This document shows positions 51,175-60,447 of a stretch of 64,000 bases of DNA, piece after piece. This DNA comes from Thermochromatium tepidum ATCC 43061. GTDB lineage: Bacteria; Pseudomonadota; Gammaproteobacteria; Chromatiales; Chromatiaceae. The notes under the pieces were generated by a model. It did no database searches. It was not told the origin of the DNA and saw only the letters and a list, made by a program, of their open reading frames with translations. Both the position numbers and the translations under genes were made by a program. The stretch's first letter is position 1, and the number at the start of each line of letters is the position of its first letter. The stretch covers positions 853,501 through 917,500 of the forward strand of contig NZ_CP039268.1 in NCBI RefSeq assembly GCF_009664085.1, in the 5' to 3' direction.

Positions 51175-51917
51175 CTCTCCTCGTTCTCACCGCCCTGATC
51201 ACGCTCGCCCTGACCACGCTGTTCAGCATGGCCGGGGTGGGGGCGGCGCTGATCCTGATCCCGGTCTTCCTCGCCTTCGGCATCGAGCTGCATACCGCCA
51301 TGGCCATCGCACTGCTGCTCAATGCGCTTGGGATGACGGTCGCCTCCATCACCTTCATGCGCAAGGGTTTGGTCGAATGGCGGCTGGTCGCGCCCATCCT
51401 GGTGCTGGCGGTCGCTTTGTCGCCCGTGGGCGTCTCGACCGCCCACGGACTCGACCGGACGCCGTTGCTGTGGCTGTTCGTGGTCTTTCTGGTCTTCGCC
51501 GCCGGCATGATGCTGTTCTACCGGCCCAAGCCGCGTTCGAGCCGAGCCTCCACGGGCGCCACCCTGGCGTTGGGGCTACCGGTCGGCGGCGCGGCGGGCT
51601 TCATCGGCGGGCTGCTCGGCGTCGGCGGCGGCAACATCATCGTGCCGGCGCTGGTGGCGTCCGGGCTGGAACCCAAGCGCGCCTCGGCCAGCGCGTCCTT
51701 CGTCGTGATCTTCGCCTCGATGAGCGGCTTCCTGGCGCATGTCCAGGTCGCACGCATCGACCCCGCCCTGCTCGGCGTCACGGCTGTCGCGACCCTGGCC
51801 GGGGCGGCACTCGGTGCCTGGCTGGCCGCCGAGCGTCTCAGCGCCCATTCGCTGAAGCGCCTCATCGCCTTGGTGCTGCTCGCTGTTGCGATCAAGACCG
51901 CCTGGGGGCTGTTGTAA
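51171..51917 (+). CDS. TauE/SafE-family anion transporter (second copy)
   Basis: A 248-residue protein with about seven or eight membrane segments. The first family motif is TTLFSMAGVGAALILIPVFLAFGIELHTAMAIALLLNALG; the repeat is GFIGGLLGVGGGNIIVPALVASGLEPKRASASASFVV. It starts in the stop of fmdE, so they are translationally coupled. Unlike the TauE/SafE gene in the mod operon, this one is linked with FmdE. The transported anion is not known; sulfite, thiosulfate or formate-like acids are candidates. Confidence 0.85.
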   Translation: MTLLVLTALITLALTTLFSMAGVGAALILIPVFLAFGIELHTAMAIALLLNALGMTVASITFMRKGLVEWRLVAPILVLAVALSPVGVSTAHGLDRTPLLWLFVVFLVFAAGMMLFYRPKPRSSRASTGATLALGLPVGGAAGFIGGLLGVGGGNIIVPALVASGLEPKRASASASFVVIFASMSGFLAHVQVARIDPALLGVTAVATLAGAALGAWLAAERLSAHSLKRLIALVLLAVAIKTAWGLL

Positions 51918-51944
51918 CCAAACGCTGCCGCGCGTGATCCTGCC

Positions 51945-52919
51945 ATGATCCATGACCATCCCCATGCGCATCCTGCCAGCGCCGACAGCGACCGTATGCT
52001 GATGCTGGCGACGGCCTTGACACTGGGCTTTGCCGGCATCGAGGCCGCCGTGGGACTGTGGGCCGGATCGCTCGCCCTGGTGGCAGATGCCGGGCACATG
52101 GTCAATGATGCCGCCGCGCTGGCCTTGGCGGCTGGCGCGGCCTGGTTGGCAAGACGCGGGGCCTCGGCGCGACACAGCTATGGTTTGGGACGCGCCGAGT
52201 TCCTCGCCGCCCTGATCAATAGCGCCGCACTGTTGGCACTGGTCGTCTGGCTGGTGATCTCGGCGATCACGCGTCTGCACACGTCCCAAGCGGTGCAGGG
52301 CGTGGCTGTTTCCCTGACCGCCGCGTTGGGTCTGGCACTCAATCTGGCGGTGGCCTGGATGCTGACGCGCGGTGAGGAGACGCTCAATACCCGTGCGGCC
52401 CTGCTGCATGTCTTGGGCGATCTGCTCGGCTCGATGGCCGCACTCTCATCGGGCCTCATCATTGCCGTCAGCGGCTGGACCCCCATCGATCCGCTGCTGT
52501 CGCTGGCCATCGGCGCGCTCATCCTGGTCTCCAGTCTGCGCCTGCTGCGCGAATCCGTTCATGGCCTGATGGAAGGCGTCCCGCTGCATCTCGATCTGGC
52601 GCGTGTCGGTCAGGCCCTGGCAGCCGTGCCGGGCGTCGCCTCGGTCCATGATCTGCATATCTGGGCGGTACGCTCCGACCTGCCAGTGCTGACGGCCCAT
52701 CTGGTGGTCCCTGATTTGGCCGCCTGGGAAGAGATCCTGGAACAGAGTCACGCCCTTTTGAGGCATGACTTCGGTATTACCCATGTCACCCTGCAACCCG
52801 AACCCATGACGCGCCGGGTCCGGTGGGGCGCCCCTTCGCCCCTTGGCGCTCATGGCGCAACGGCCGCCACACCTGCCGAACGCTCAAGCCGAGCTTGTCC
52901 CCCACCTGCCGCTGGCTAA
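51945..52919 (+). CDS. Cation diffusion facilitator exporter with transposase-derived C-terminal end
   Basis: A 324-residue CDF protein. His-rich start HDHPHAHP, six membrane segments and the metal-binding pairs HxxxD: DAGHMVNDAAALAL (about 45-58) and HVLGDLLGSMAALSS (about 151-165). A soluble C-terminal domain follows (SVHDLHIWAVRSDLPVLTAHLV). It exports zinc, cobalt or cadmium. After about HVTLQPEP (residue 285) the reading frame continues for roughly 35 residues through antisense transposase remnant sequence (52809-52919). The native C-terminus was therefore lost or replaced. The transport core is intact. Confidence 0.88.
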   Translation: MIHDHPHAHPASADSDRMLMLATALTLGFAGIEAAVGLWAGSLALVADAGHMVNDAAALALAAGAAWLARRGASARHSYGLGRAEFLAALINSAALLALVVWLVISAITRLHTSQAVQGVAVSLTAALGLALNLAVAWMLTRGEETLNTRAALLHVLGDLLGSMAALSSGLIIAVSGWTPIDPLLSLAIGALILVSSLRLLRESVHGLMEGVPLHLDLARVGQALAAVPGVASVHDLHIWAVRSDLPVLTAHLVVPDLAAWEEILEQSHALLRHDFGITHVTLQPEPMTRRVRWGAPSPLGAHGATAATPAERSSRACPPPAAG

Positions 52920-53010
52920 GCACCCCATCCAGCACGTGCTGGACCCCTCTAGCCGCTCGATACTTCCTGGCCGCTCATCTCGATCCGCCTTTCCATAATC
53001 CTCTGCTTGA
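52809..53010 (-). pseudogene. Remnant of an ISNCY-like transposase N-terminus
   Basis: On the minus strand one frame reads KYRAARGVQHVLDGVLSQRQ, then VGDKLGLSVRQVWRPLRHER, a helix-turn-helix start typical of ISNCY/IS481-type transposases. Upstream in another frame is MERRIEMSGQEVSSG, giving a frameshifted N-terminus. Nearby, TAGGGGCA (53036-53043) and TGCCCCTA (53057-53064) form an inverted pair that may belong to the IS end. The rest of the element is missing. It overlaps the CDF gene's 3' end on the opposite strand. Confidence 0.6.
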
Positions 53011-53154
53011 ACGCAAAGCGGGCATTTTAACCTGCTAGGGGCAGACATTGCTCATTTGCCCCTACAGGGCCCTTGCGGAACGCGCGAAAGTGTCTATAAT
53101 CGCTGGCTCGCCTTGAGCGAGTTCGCCTTGAGCAGAACAGGGAGCCGTATCGTC

Positions 53155-53916
53155 ATGCGCCAGCCTCTGATCGCAGGTAACTGGAAGATGAACAACACCC
53201 GTGCCGGCGCCGAATCGCTGATCCAGGGTGTCATCGAAGGTTCGACTGGAATGACGAAGACCGAAATAGCGGTTTGCGTACCCTTCGTCTTTCTAGAGCT
53301 CGGGCAGCGTTTGCTGTCCGGAACCCCCATCCGTCTCGGGGCGCAGAACGTCAGCACCGAGGCGAGCGGCGCCTATACGGGCGAGATCTCGGCTGCGATG
53401 CTGCGCGAGTTCGGATGCCGTTATGTGATCTGCGGACACTCCGAGCGTCGCCAATACTATGGCGAGACCGATGCCGTGGTGGCTAAAAAGCTGGCGATGG
53501 TTGTGTCTTCTGGCATGACGCCCATTCTCTGTGTTGGCGAGACGCTCGAACAACGTGAGCAAGGGGTCACGGAGACCGTGATCGCGCGACAGATCGACGC
53601 GATCATCGAGGCCAACGGCATTGACTCCATTGGTCAAATCGAGATCGCCTATGAGCCGGTCTGGGCGATCGGGACTGGAAAGACGGCCACGCCCGAACAG
53701 GCACAAGAGGTCCATGCCTTTATCCGTCGCCGTATCGCTGCGCATGGAGGCGCAATCGCCGAAAAGATGCGAATCCTCTACGGCGGCAGTGTAAAGCCGT
53801 CGAACGCCGCTGACTTGCTGGCGATGCCAGACATCGACGGTGGCTTGATCGGCGGCGCCTCGTTGGTGGCCGAGGAATTTCTGGCGATCTGCCGGGCAGG
53901 AGAGATGGCGGCGTGA
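53155..53916 (+). CDS. tpiA: Triosephosphate isomerase
   Basis: 253 residues starting MRQPLIAGNWKMN, the family start with the substrate-binding Asn and Lys. The catalytic His is in VICGHSERRQYYGE (about 90-103), and the catalytic Glu in AYEPVWAIGTGKTA (about 163-176). The C-terminal phosphate grip is LYGGSVKPSNA and GGLIGGASL. It interconverts dihydroxyacetone phosphate and glyceraldehyde 3-phosphate. The order tpiA, secG, tRNA-Leu, nuoA is a conserved proteobacterial arrangement. Confidence 0.97.
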   Translation: MRQPLIAGNWKMNNTRAGAESLIQGVIEGSTGMTKTEIAVCVPFVFLELGQRLLSGTPIRLGAQNVSTEASGAYTGEISAAMLREFGCRYVICGHSERRQYYGETDAVVAKKLAMVVSSGMTPILCVGETLEQREQGVTETVIARQIDAIIEANGIDSIGQIEIAYEPVWAIGTGKTATPEQAQEVHAFIRRRIAAHGGAIAEKMRILYGGSVKPSNAADLLAMPDIDGGLIGGASLVAEEFLAICRAGEMAA

Positions 53917-53941
53917 GACGCTTTGTTCAATTGAGTAGCGC

Positions 53942-54382
53942 ATGCAAACGATTCTGACAGTCCTCCAAGTCTTTTTGTCGCTTGGTCTGATCGGTCTGGT
54001 ACTGATCCAGCACGGGAGGGGCGCAGACGCGGGTGCAGCCTTCGGCAGTGGTGCCTCGGCGACCGTTTTTGGTGCCCAAGGCTCGGGTTCGTTTTTGACG
54101 CGGCTCACGGCCATCCTGGCTACGCTATTTTTTCTGACCAGTATGGCGCTGGCCTATTATGCGGCTCAGGCGAGTAAGCCGACTGGATTGATGGATAAAA
54201 TCGGTGAGGCGGTTGTTGTCCCGAATGCAGCGGTTGACTCAGCGACAATGTCTCCGAACTCGGATGTCCCCCCGATTCCGGGGGCCGCCCTATCGAGTGA
54301 ATCAGCTGTATCTGATATACCTATGGCTCCGGTGCAGAAGGCGCCGCAGCAAACAGAAGCTAAGTTCGATGCCAACGAGTGA
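53942..54382 (+). CDS. secG: SecG, protein-export membrane subunit
   Basis: 146 residues. Two membrane segments (about residues 4-22, and 52-73, FLTRLTAILATLFFLTSMAL) flank a glycine-rich cytoplasmic loop (ADAGAAFGSGASATVFGAQGSG), the SecG signature. The long acidic, proline-rich C-terminal tail (about 75-146) is variable in the family. It stimulates SecYEG translocation. It begins 25 bases after tpiA and is followed by tRNA-Leu. Confidence 0.95.
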   Translation: MQTILTVLQVFLSLGLIGLVLIQHGRGADAGAAFGSGASATVFGAQGSGSFLTRLTAILATLFFLTSMALAYYAAQASKPTGLMDKIGEAVVVPNAAVDSATMSPNSDVPPIPGAALSSESAVSDIPMAPVQKAPQQTEAKFDANE

Positions 54383-54398
54383 TTGAGCGAAAGCCCTA

Positions 54399-54483
54399 GC
54401 CGACGTGGTGAAATTGGTAGACACGCTATCTTGAGGGGGTAGTGGCGCAAGCCGTGCCAGTTCGAGTCTGGCCGTCGGCACCA
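54399..54483 (+). tRNA. tRNA-Leu (GAG anticodon)
   Basis: The acceptor stem GCCGACG (54399-54405) pairs with CGTCGGC (54473-54479), followed by A and an encoded CCA. The anticodon stem CTATC/GGTAG encloses loop TTGAGGG, giving anticodon GAG, which reads CUC and CUU leucine codons. A long variable arm (TGGCGCAAGCCG-type) and GGTTCGAGTC-like T arm (CCAGTTCGAGTCTGG) are typical for Leu. The position after secG matches the usual order. Confidence 0.97.
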
Positions 54484-54490
54484 ATAACAA

Positions 54491-54527
54491 ACGGCATACC
54501 ATAGTTTAAGTGGTATGCCGTTTTTTT
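54491..54527 (+). terminator. Rho-independent terminator after tRNA-Leu
   Basis: ACGGCATACCA (54491-54501) pairs with TGGTATGCCGT (54511-54521) as an 11-bp stem with a nine-base loop (TAGTTTAAG), followed by a run of seven T (54521-54527). It would terminate the tpiA-secG-tRNA transcript before nuoA. Confidence 0.9.
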
Positions 54528-54585
54528 GTGGCATGGTTTTCTGCCTAACAGTTTGAAAAAACAATAATTTGAATTGATGCTCGGG

Positions 54586-54615
54586 TTGACATCGCGCTAA
54601 CCCCTGCACTAGACT
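54586..54615 (+). promoter_or_regulatory. Candidate sigma-70 promoter of the nuo operon
   Basis: TTGACA at 54586-54591 is a perfect -35 box, with TAGACT at 54610-54615 (four of six) 18 bases later. It lies between the tRNA terminator and the GTG start of nuoA at 54662, with GAGAGGAC as ribosome site at about 54650-54657. Confidence 0.6.
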
Positions 54616-54661
54616 CCCGATTCGGCCGCAGCATTAAAAAAATGACTAGAGAGAGGACAGA

Positions 54662-55018
54662 GTGCTCGACAACTATCTGCCGATCCTGATCTTCATTCTG
54701 GTCGGGATACTAGTTGGCGCGGGACCGCTGGTCATGGGCTATCTGCTTGGTCCACGGCGTCCCGATAGCGAAAAGGATTCCCCCTACGAATGCGGCTTCG
54801 AGGCGTTCGAGAGCGCCCGCATGAAATTCGACGTCCGGTACTATCTAGTCGCTATCCTGTTCATCATCTTCGATCTGGAGATCGCGTTCCTGTTTCCCTG
54901 GGCCGTTGCGCTCGGTGAGCTGGGCCTCTTCGCCTTCTGGGCCATGGTCGTGTTTCTCGGGATCCTGGTCGTTGGCTTCATCTATGAGTGGAAGAAGGGG
55001 GCCCTGGAATGGGAATAG
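54662..55018 (+). CDS. nuoA: NADH-quinone oxidoreductase subunit A
   Basis: 118 residues from a GTG start preceded by GAGAGGAC. Three membrane segments (about 5-28, 61-80 and 90-110). [37 protein letters not shown] contains the conserved loop cysteine in YECG and the family's FDLE motif. It forms part of the quinone-site region in the membrane arm. It overlaps nuoB by 10 bases. Confidence 0.96.
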   Translation: MLDNYLPILIFILVGILVGAGPLVMGYLLGPRRPDSEKDSPYECGFEAFESARMKFDVRYYLVAILFIIFDLEIAFLFPWAVALGELGLFAFWAMVVFLGILVVGFIYEWKKGALEWE

Positions 55019-55485
55019 AAGGCTTGCTTGAAGAAGGCGTCGTCACCACGACCGCCGACAAGCTGATCAACTGGGCGCGTACCGGCTCGCTCTGGCCCAT
55101 GACCTTCGGGCTGGCTTGTTGCGCGATCGAGATGATGCACGCCGGTGCCGCGCGTTATGATCTCGACCGCTTCGGCATCATCTTCCGCCCGAGCCCGCGT
55201 CAGTCGGATGTCATGATCGTGGCCGGGACCCTCGTCAACAAGATGGCGCCGGCGTTGCGCAAGGTCTATGACCAGATGGCTGAGCCGCGTTGGGTCATCT
55301 CCATGGGGTCCTGTGCCAACGGCGGTGGTTACTATCACTATTCCTATTCGGTAGTGCGCGGCTGCGATCGCATCGTCCCAGTCGATGTCTATGTCCCTGG
55401 CTGTCCTCCGACGGCTGAGGCACTGCTCTACGGCATCCTGCAATTGCAGGAGAAGATCCGCCGCACCAATACCATTGCCCGCTAA
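55009..55485 (+). CDS. nuoB: NADH-quinone oxidoreductase subunit B
   Basis: 158 residues beginning [10 protein letters not shown]. The cluster N2 ligands are the tandem LACCAIEMM (about residues 37-38), MGSCANGGG (about 103) and [15 protein letters not shown] (about 133). It holds the last [4Fe-4S] cluster before quinone. It is a close architectural relative of the Ehr small subunit at 40880. The start at 55009 lies within nuoA; the longer upstream frame is nuoA antisense of meaning. Confidence 0.96.
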   Translation: MGIEGLLEEGVVTTTADKLINWARTGSLWPMTFGLACCAIEMMHAGAARYDLDRFGIIFRPSPRQSDVMIVAGTLVNKMAPALRKVYDQMAEPRWVISMGSCANGGGYYHYSYSVVRGCDRIVPVDVYVPGCPPTAEALLYGILQLQEKIRRTNTIAR

Positions 55486-55503
55486 AGTCCTGGTTCAGAG
55501 ACC

Positions 55504-56211
55504 ATGGTGACACAGATCCTGACCCGCAACGCCAGGCTGGATACGCTTGCCGCCTCCATTCGTGCGCACTTTGCCGAACCGGGCTTCGAGCTGATCGATG
55601 CGTTCGGCGAGCTGACCCTGATTGCGCCCGCGGAGCGTCTGCTCGATACGGCCCAGATGCTGCGAGATCACGACGACTTCCGCTTCGAGCAGCTGATCGA
55701 TCTCTGTGGCGTCGACTACGCCGTCTATGGCCAGTCGGAATGGGAGACCGAGGAGGCATCGAGCATAGGCTTCGGGCGCGGCGTTAAGCCTGGGCTTGGG
55801 ATCACGGTGGATGATCCCAAGCGGTTCGCGGTGGTGGTCCATCTGCTGTCGCTCACGCACAACTGGCGCTTGCGGGTGCGCGTCCATGTCAGCGCAGCCG
55901 AGCCGATCCTCGACTCAATGGTTTCAGTCTGGGACTCGGCCAACTGGTTCGAGCGCGAGGCCTTCGATCTCTTCGGCATCCTGTTTCGTGGGCATCCGGA
56001 TCTGCGCCGTATCCTCACCGATTATGGCTTCATCGGCCATCCATTCCGTAAAGACTTCCCGCTCAGTGGTCAGGTCGAGATGCGCTACGACCCCGAGCGC
56101 AAGCGCGTCGTCTATGAGCCGGTCTCCATCGAGCCGCGCGTGCTGGTGCCGCGCGTGATCCGTGAGGACAGCCGCTACCTTGGTTCCGGCGAGGAGGGCC
56201 GTCATGCCTGA
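55504..56211 (+). CDS. nuoC: NADH-quinone oxidoreductase subunit C (30 kDa)
   Basis: 235 residues. Family motifs are LCGVDY (about 62-67), [37 protein letters not shown] and [12 protein letters not shown] near residues 180-191. It forms a peripheral-arm scaffold against NuoD. It ends with [12 protein letters not shown]. Its stop overlaps the nuoD start by eight bases. Confidence 0.96.
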   Translation: MVTQILTRNARLDTLAASIRAHFAEPGFELIDAFGELTLIAPAERLLDTAQMLRDHDDFRFEQLIDLCGVDYAVYGQSEWETEEASSIGFGRGVKPGLGITVDDPKRFAVVVHLLSLTHNWRLRVRVHVSAAEPILDSMVSVWDSANWFEREAFDLFGILFRGHPDLRRILTDYGFIGHPFRKDFPLSGQVEMRYDPERKRVVYEPVSIEPRVLVPRVIREDSRYLGSGEEGRHA

Positions 56212-57460
56212 GATCCGCAACTACACCCTGAACTTTGGTCCCCAGCATCCCTCGGCGCACGGCGTGCTGCGTCTGGTGCTCGAGATGGACGGCGAGGTCA
56301 TCGAGCGTGCCGATCCGCACATCGGTCTCTTGCATCGCGGCACCGAGAAGCTGGCCGAGTATAAGCCCTATAACCAATCCATCGGTTATATGGATCGCCT
56401 GGACTATGTGTCCATGATGTGCAACGAACACGGCTATGTGCGCGCGATCGAAAAGCTGCTCGGCGTCCAGGTCCCGGAGCGTGCGCAGTACATCCGCACG
56501 ATGTTCGATGAGATCACCCGGATCCTGAATCACCTGATGTGGCTCGGGGCGCACGCCCTCGACATCGGTGCCATGAGCGTCTTCCTCTACTGCTTCCGCG
56601 AGCGCGAGGATCTGATGGACTGCTATGAGGCGGTCTCTGGGGCGCGCATGCACGCGACCTATTATCGTCCGGGTGGCGTGCATCGCGATCTGCCGGACCG
56701 GATGCCGCGCTATGAGGGTCAGTCCAAGTGGCACAGCGCGCGCGAGATCGCCCAGCGTAACGCCGCACGGGAGGGATCGTTGCTCGATTTTATCCAGGAC
56801 TTCACCGAGCGCTTCCCCGGCCATGTCGATGAATACGAGACCCTGCTGACTGACAATCGCATCTGGAAGCAGCGTACCGTGGGGATCGGTGTGGTGTCAC
56901 CGGAGCGGGCGTTGCAGCTCGGCTTCACCGGCCCCATGCTGCGCGGCTCGGGCATCGCCTGGGATCTGCGCAAAAAGCAGCCCTACGCGGCCTATGATCA
57001 GGTCGATTTCGACATTCCAGTCGGCGTGAACGGCGACTGCTACGACCGCTATCTGGTGCGTATCGAGGAGATGCGTCAGTCCAACCGCATCATCCGCCAA
57101 TGTGTTGACTGGCTGCGCGCCCATCCGGGTCCGGTCGCCATCGATGATCACAAGATCGTTCCGCCCAAGCGCGCTGAGGTCAAGGAGAACATGGAGGCCT
57201 TGATCCATCACTTTAAGCTCTTTACCGAGGGCTATTGTCCGCCACCGGGCGAGGTCTATGCCGCCGTCGAAGCACCCAAGGGCGAGTTCGGCTGCTACAT
57301 CGTCTCGGATGGTGCCAACAAGCCCTATCGGCTGAAGGTGCGCGCGCCCGGTTTCGCGCATCTGGCGGCGCTGGACGAGATGTCCAGGGGTCATATGTTG
57401 GCCGATGTGGTGGCCATCATTGGTACGCTGGATATCGTGTTTGGTGAGATCGACCGCTGA
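56204..57460 (+). CDS. nuoD: NADH-quinone oxidoreductase subunit D (49 kDa)
   Basis: 418 residues from [50 protein letters not shown] and the C-terminal [14 protein letters not shown] are diagnostic. It lines the quinone chamber with NuoB. As expected for complex I, hydrogenase nickel cysteines are absent. It overlaps nuoE at its stop by one base (TGATG). Confidence 0.96.
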   Translation: MPEIRNYTLNFGPQHPSAHGVLRLVLEMDGEVIERADPHIGLLHRGTEKLAEYKPYNQSIGYMDRLDYVSMMCNEHGYVRAIEKLLGVQVPERAQYIRTMFDEITRILNHLMWLGAHALDIGAMSVFLYCFREREDLMDCYEAVSGARMHATYYRPGGVHRDLPDRMPRYEGQSKWHSAREIAQRNAAREGSLLDFIQDFTERFPGHVDEYETLLTDNRIWKQRTVGIGVVSPERALQLGFTGPMLRGSGIAWDLRKKQPYAAYDQVDFDIPVGVNGDCYDRYLVRIEEMRQSNRIIRQCVDWLRAHPGPVAIDDHKIVPPKRAEVKENMEALIHHFKLFTEGYCPPPGEVYAAVEAPKGEFGCYIVSDGANKPYRLKVRAPGFAHLAALDEMSRGHMLADVVAIIGTLDIVFGEIDR

Positions 57461-57987
57461 TGAGCTTTCGTAACGCCCCTCTGACTGTTGTGCATAACGT
57501 GAACAAATCCGCCCTGTTCACGCCCGAGATCCGCGCGGCCATCGATGCGCATATCGCCAAGTATCCGCCCGAGTGGAAGCAGTCGGCGGTGATGCCGGCG
57601 CTGACGATCGTCCAGGACGCCAACGGCGGCTGGCTGACGACCGAGTTGATGGATGACGTGGCAGCCTACCTCGATATGCCAGCGGTCTCAGTCTATGAGG
57701 TCGCGACCTTCTATGGCATGTATGACCTCACGCCACAGGGCCGGCACAAGGTCTGTATCTGCAACAGCATCTCCTGCATGCTCAATGGGTCGGAGGAGCT
57801 CATCGCCCATGTCGAGCACAGGTACGGCGTCAAGCCCGGCGAGACCACGCCCGATGGGCGGTTCACGCTCAAGGAGGTCGAATGTCTGGGGGCCTGTCGC
57901 GATGCGCCGGTGGTGCTGCTCGACAAGGTCTATCACGAGAAGCTGACGCCCGAGTCGCTCGACAAGCTGATCGAAGGATTGGAGTAG
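57460..57987 (+). CDS. nuoE: NADH-quinone oxidoreductase subunit E
   Basis: 175 residues. The thioredoxin-like [2Fe-2S] ligands are in [13 protein letters not shown] (Cys-x4-Cys, about 104 and 109) and [15 protein letters not shown] (Cys-x3-Cys, about 145 and 149). It carries cluster N1a in the NADH-oxidising module together with NuoF. Four bases separate it from nuoF. Confidence 0.95.
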   Translation: MSFRNAPLTVVHNVNKSALFTPEIRAAIDAHIAKYPPEWKQSAVMPALTIVQDANGGWLTTELMDDVAAYLDMPAVSVYEVATFYGMYDLTPQGRHKVCICNSISCMLNGSEELIAHVEHRYGVKPGETTPDGRFTLKEVECLGACRDAPVVLLDKVYHEKLTPESLDKLIEGLE

Positions 57988-57991
57988 GGGC

Positions 57992-59275
57992 ATGGTCGAA
58001 CGTCAGAACACTGTTTGCTTCCGCAATCAACATCTCGATCCTGCGATCCGCCACACCCTGGCCGCCTATCGTGATCTCGGTGGCTATGCGCAGTGGGAGC
58101 GTATCCTGCGCGAGCGCCCTGACCCGTCCACTCTGATCGAGGAGGTCAAGCGCTCGGCTTTGCGAGGACGCGGGGGGGCAGGCTTCCCGACCGGGCTGAA
58201 GTGGAGCTTCATGCCGCGCAATGCGCCGGGGCAGAAATATATCGTCTGCAATTCCGACGAAGGCGAGCCGGGCACCTGTAAGGATCGCGATATCCTTCGC
58301 TATAACCCGCATCAATTGATCGAGGGGATGGCGATCGCCGGCTACTGCATCGGCGCGACCGTGGGCTACAACTATATCCGCGGTGAGTTCTATGAACCGA
58401 TCGCGCGCTTCGAGGAGGCGCTGCGCGAGGCCTATGCCGCCGGTCTGCTCGGGCGCAATATCCAGGGTTCGGGGATCGATTTCGAGCTCTATACCCATCA
58501 TGGTGCGGGGGCCTATATCTGCGGCGAGGAGACGGCCTTGCTCGAATCCATCGAGGGCAAGAAGGGTCAGCCGCGGTTCAAACCGCCGTTTCCGGCCCAG
58601 TGCGGTCTCTATGGCCGACCGACGACGATCAACAATACCGAGTCGCTGGCCTCGATCCCGGTGATCCTCGAAAAGGGTGGGCAGTGGTTCCTGGAGCAGG
58701 GTCGTCCGAACAATGGCGGACCCAAGCTGTTTTCGGTCACGGGTCACGTCAATAACCCCAACAATTTCGAGGTGCCGCTGGGGACGCCGTTTCGTACCCT
58801 GCTGGAGATGGCGGGGGGCGTCAAGGATGGGCGCAAGTTGAAGGCGGTGATTCCAGGTGGGTCCTCGGTGCCCGTGGTGCCGGGTGAGATCATGATGGAG
58901 GTCGATATGGACTATGACTCCATCGCCAGGGCCGGATCGATGCTTGGTTCGGGGGCGGTCATCGTCATCGCCGAGGGGACCTGCATGGTCAAGGTGCTCT
59001 ACAACCTGTCGAACTTCTACATGCATGAGTCCTGTGGTCAGTGCACGCCCTGTCGCGAGGGCACCGGCTGGCTGGCGCGGGTCATCAAGCGCATCCTTGA
59101 TGGCCAGGGGCGCCCCGAGGATCTGGACCTGCTCGACAGCGTCGCCGGACGCATCGGCGGCAAGACCATCTGCGCGCTGGGCGATGCGGCGGCGATGCCA
59201 GTGCAGAGTTTCCTCAAGCATTATCGGCATGAGTTTGCATACATGATCGAGCATGGGCGGAGTTTGGCGGCTTGA
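57992..59275 (+). CDS. nuoF: NADH-quinone oxidoreductase subunit F
   Basis: 427 residues. [20 protein letters not shown] (about 52-71) is the NADH/FMN-binding glycine-rich motif, with [23 protein letters not shown] and the cluster N3 site [14 protein letters not shown] (about 348-361) plus a later ICALGD cysteine. It oxidises NADH and passes electrons to NuoE and NuoG. After its stop the operon is interrupted by about 1.17 kb of AT-rich sequence before nuoG. Confidence 0.96.
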   Translation: MVERQNTVCFRNQHLDPAIRHTLAAYRDLGGYAQWERILRERPDPSTLIEEVKRSALRGRGGAGFPTGLKWSFMPRNAPGQKYIVCNSDEGEPGTCKDRDILRYNPHQLIEGMAIAGYCIGATVGYNYIRGEFYEPIARFEEALREAYAAGLLGRNIQGSGIDFELYTHHGAGAYICGEETALLESIEGKKGQPRFKPPFPAQCGLYGRPTTINNTESLASIPVILEKGGQWFLEQGRPNNGGPKLFSVTGHVNNPNNFEVPLGTPFRTLLEMAGGVKDGRKLKAVIPGGSSVPVVPGEIMMEVDMDYDSIARAGSMLGSGAVIVIAEGTCMVKVLYNLSNFYMHESCGQCTPCREGTGWLARVIKRILDGQGRPEDLDLLDSVAGRIGGKTICALGDAAAMPVQSFLKHYRHEFAYMIEHGRSLAA

Positions 59276-59694
59276 TTCAGGCTTGCACTGTTCGGAAAGT
59301 GAATCTTTTGGCAAGATGGATTTTTTCAGGTGTTCTTGGGTTTAGATAGCAATCAGTCTAGACGACGAAGATTCAGAGCATGTTGCATGAGTTATTGGAC
59401 AGTTAAAGCTCTGTTCAATCAATAACCAATGGCTGCGCGCATACAAAAGTAGAGCATTAACTGCGTCCAAGCGCATTTGGTGTTTACTGTAATCCACTAT
59501 ATTTATTCACAGCGTCATTCATTGCACATTCTCGTTCTCAGGCTGACCAAGATACCGTATCAATGATGTCTGTCTAAAACCTTTTGGTGCTTGCTCTTCG
59601 CTAAAAGACCATGCTAGCAAACGCTTTTAGAGTGATACTATTCCAGTAAATTTTGCTTGCCGTCTCTGCGTCCTTCAAGCGACATTGAGATGCA
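59276..59694. other. AT-rich stretch between nuoF and the inserted ORF
   Basis: About 420 bases of markedly lower GC content than flanking nuo genes, without an ORF, tRNA or clear insertion-sequence end. A few short peptide-like stretches (for example NNQWLRAYKSRALTASKR in one frame near 59420-59475) do not form a recognisable gene. I see no IS inverted repeats. It is interpreted as the left part of a foreign insertion into the nuo operon. Confidence 0.5.
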
Positions 59695-60146
59695 ATGAGC
59701 ATGGAACAATTCTTTTCATATCAGTTTCAGTCCGAGTCTACTACCCTGTTTATCTTTTGGGGCATGACGATAATGGGTTCTGGTCTTGGATTCATGTTTT
59801 GGCTAGACTTTTTTCGGCGCTCTTCGAGCGCATGGCGCATGGCCGCTGCCACCGTTCTGTTATCTGGGGCGTCACTTGGAGGCTTCTTCGGATACCTATC
59901 AGCACAGCCCGAGTACTTCAAGAGGCTCAGTGCAAATGATGAGCGAATACGTCTTGAGTACTACCTGTTGCATAAGCAAGTTTTTCTTCGCTGGGAGGAC
60001 ATCCAAAGCATTTTTTTCATGCGAACCGCTTGGTGATTATTAGAGGGGAGCCAATGGTAATATATAGAAGTCTTGTGGTCTACCATAGAGATCAAAAGCA
60101 ATTACTAAGCTCGCTCGAGATCATGATGCCTAAGAGTGAGTCTTAG
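59695..60146 (+). pseudogene. Frameshifted small membrane protein gene within the nuo operon
   Basis: From ATG 59695 the frame gives 113 residues with two membrane segments (about 17-37 and 47-66), ending at 60034-60036. The neighbouring frame from the seven-T tract at 60011-60017 continues without interruption to TAG 60144-60146, reading FFHANRLVIIRGEP and then VIYRSLVVYHRDQKQLLSSLE. One extra T would join both into a protein of about 150 residues with a C-terminal soluble part. The break is thus a one-base loss in a homopolymer, a sequencing error or programmed slippage. No family is recognised. Its codon and base use differ from the nuo genes. Confidence 0.5.
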
Positions 60147-60447
60147 GCTCATTGCGCTATTGTCAGTTGATTCGATTGTGCCTAAATTATTTGCTTTAAT
60201 ACGATTATCGTTTAGATCCAAGTTTTTGGATTTATTCTTAAACTTATTGGTAATTTAGCTTCCTGTATTACCGTGAAAGCAAGCCAAGAAAATGGTGCAT
60301 CGAATAAAGTGCCGTCATTATTTAATGTCATTTTTAAATCGTTCCGCTTAGGAACAAATTGCAAAAACCCTACCGGTGAAAATCCGGTAACCATTCAAAA
60401 ATAATTCCGCCCCTAGATAGGGCCGGGTTTCAACCGGAAAGGTTTTG
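60147..60447. other. AT-rich stretch before nuoG with possible leader hairpins
   Basis: About 300 bases, AT-rich to about 60340, then GC-rich close to nuoG. CCGG-TGAAAAT-CCGG (about 60373-60387) and CCGG-GTTTCAA-CCGG (60423-60437) are small dyads just upstream of nuoG. A 60-codon minus-strand frame at 60212-60394 has no recognisable motif and is not annotated. Whether a promoter restarts transcription for nuoG here is not resolvable by eye. Confidence 0.35.

Noticed and set aside
60212-60394. Minus-strand 60-codon ORF in the nuoF-nuoG insertion
   Set aside because: No motif, poor ribosome site and antisense to the operon; insufficient support.
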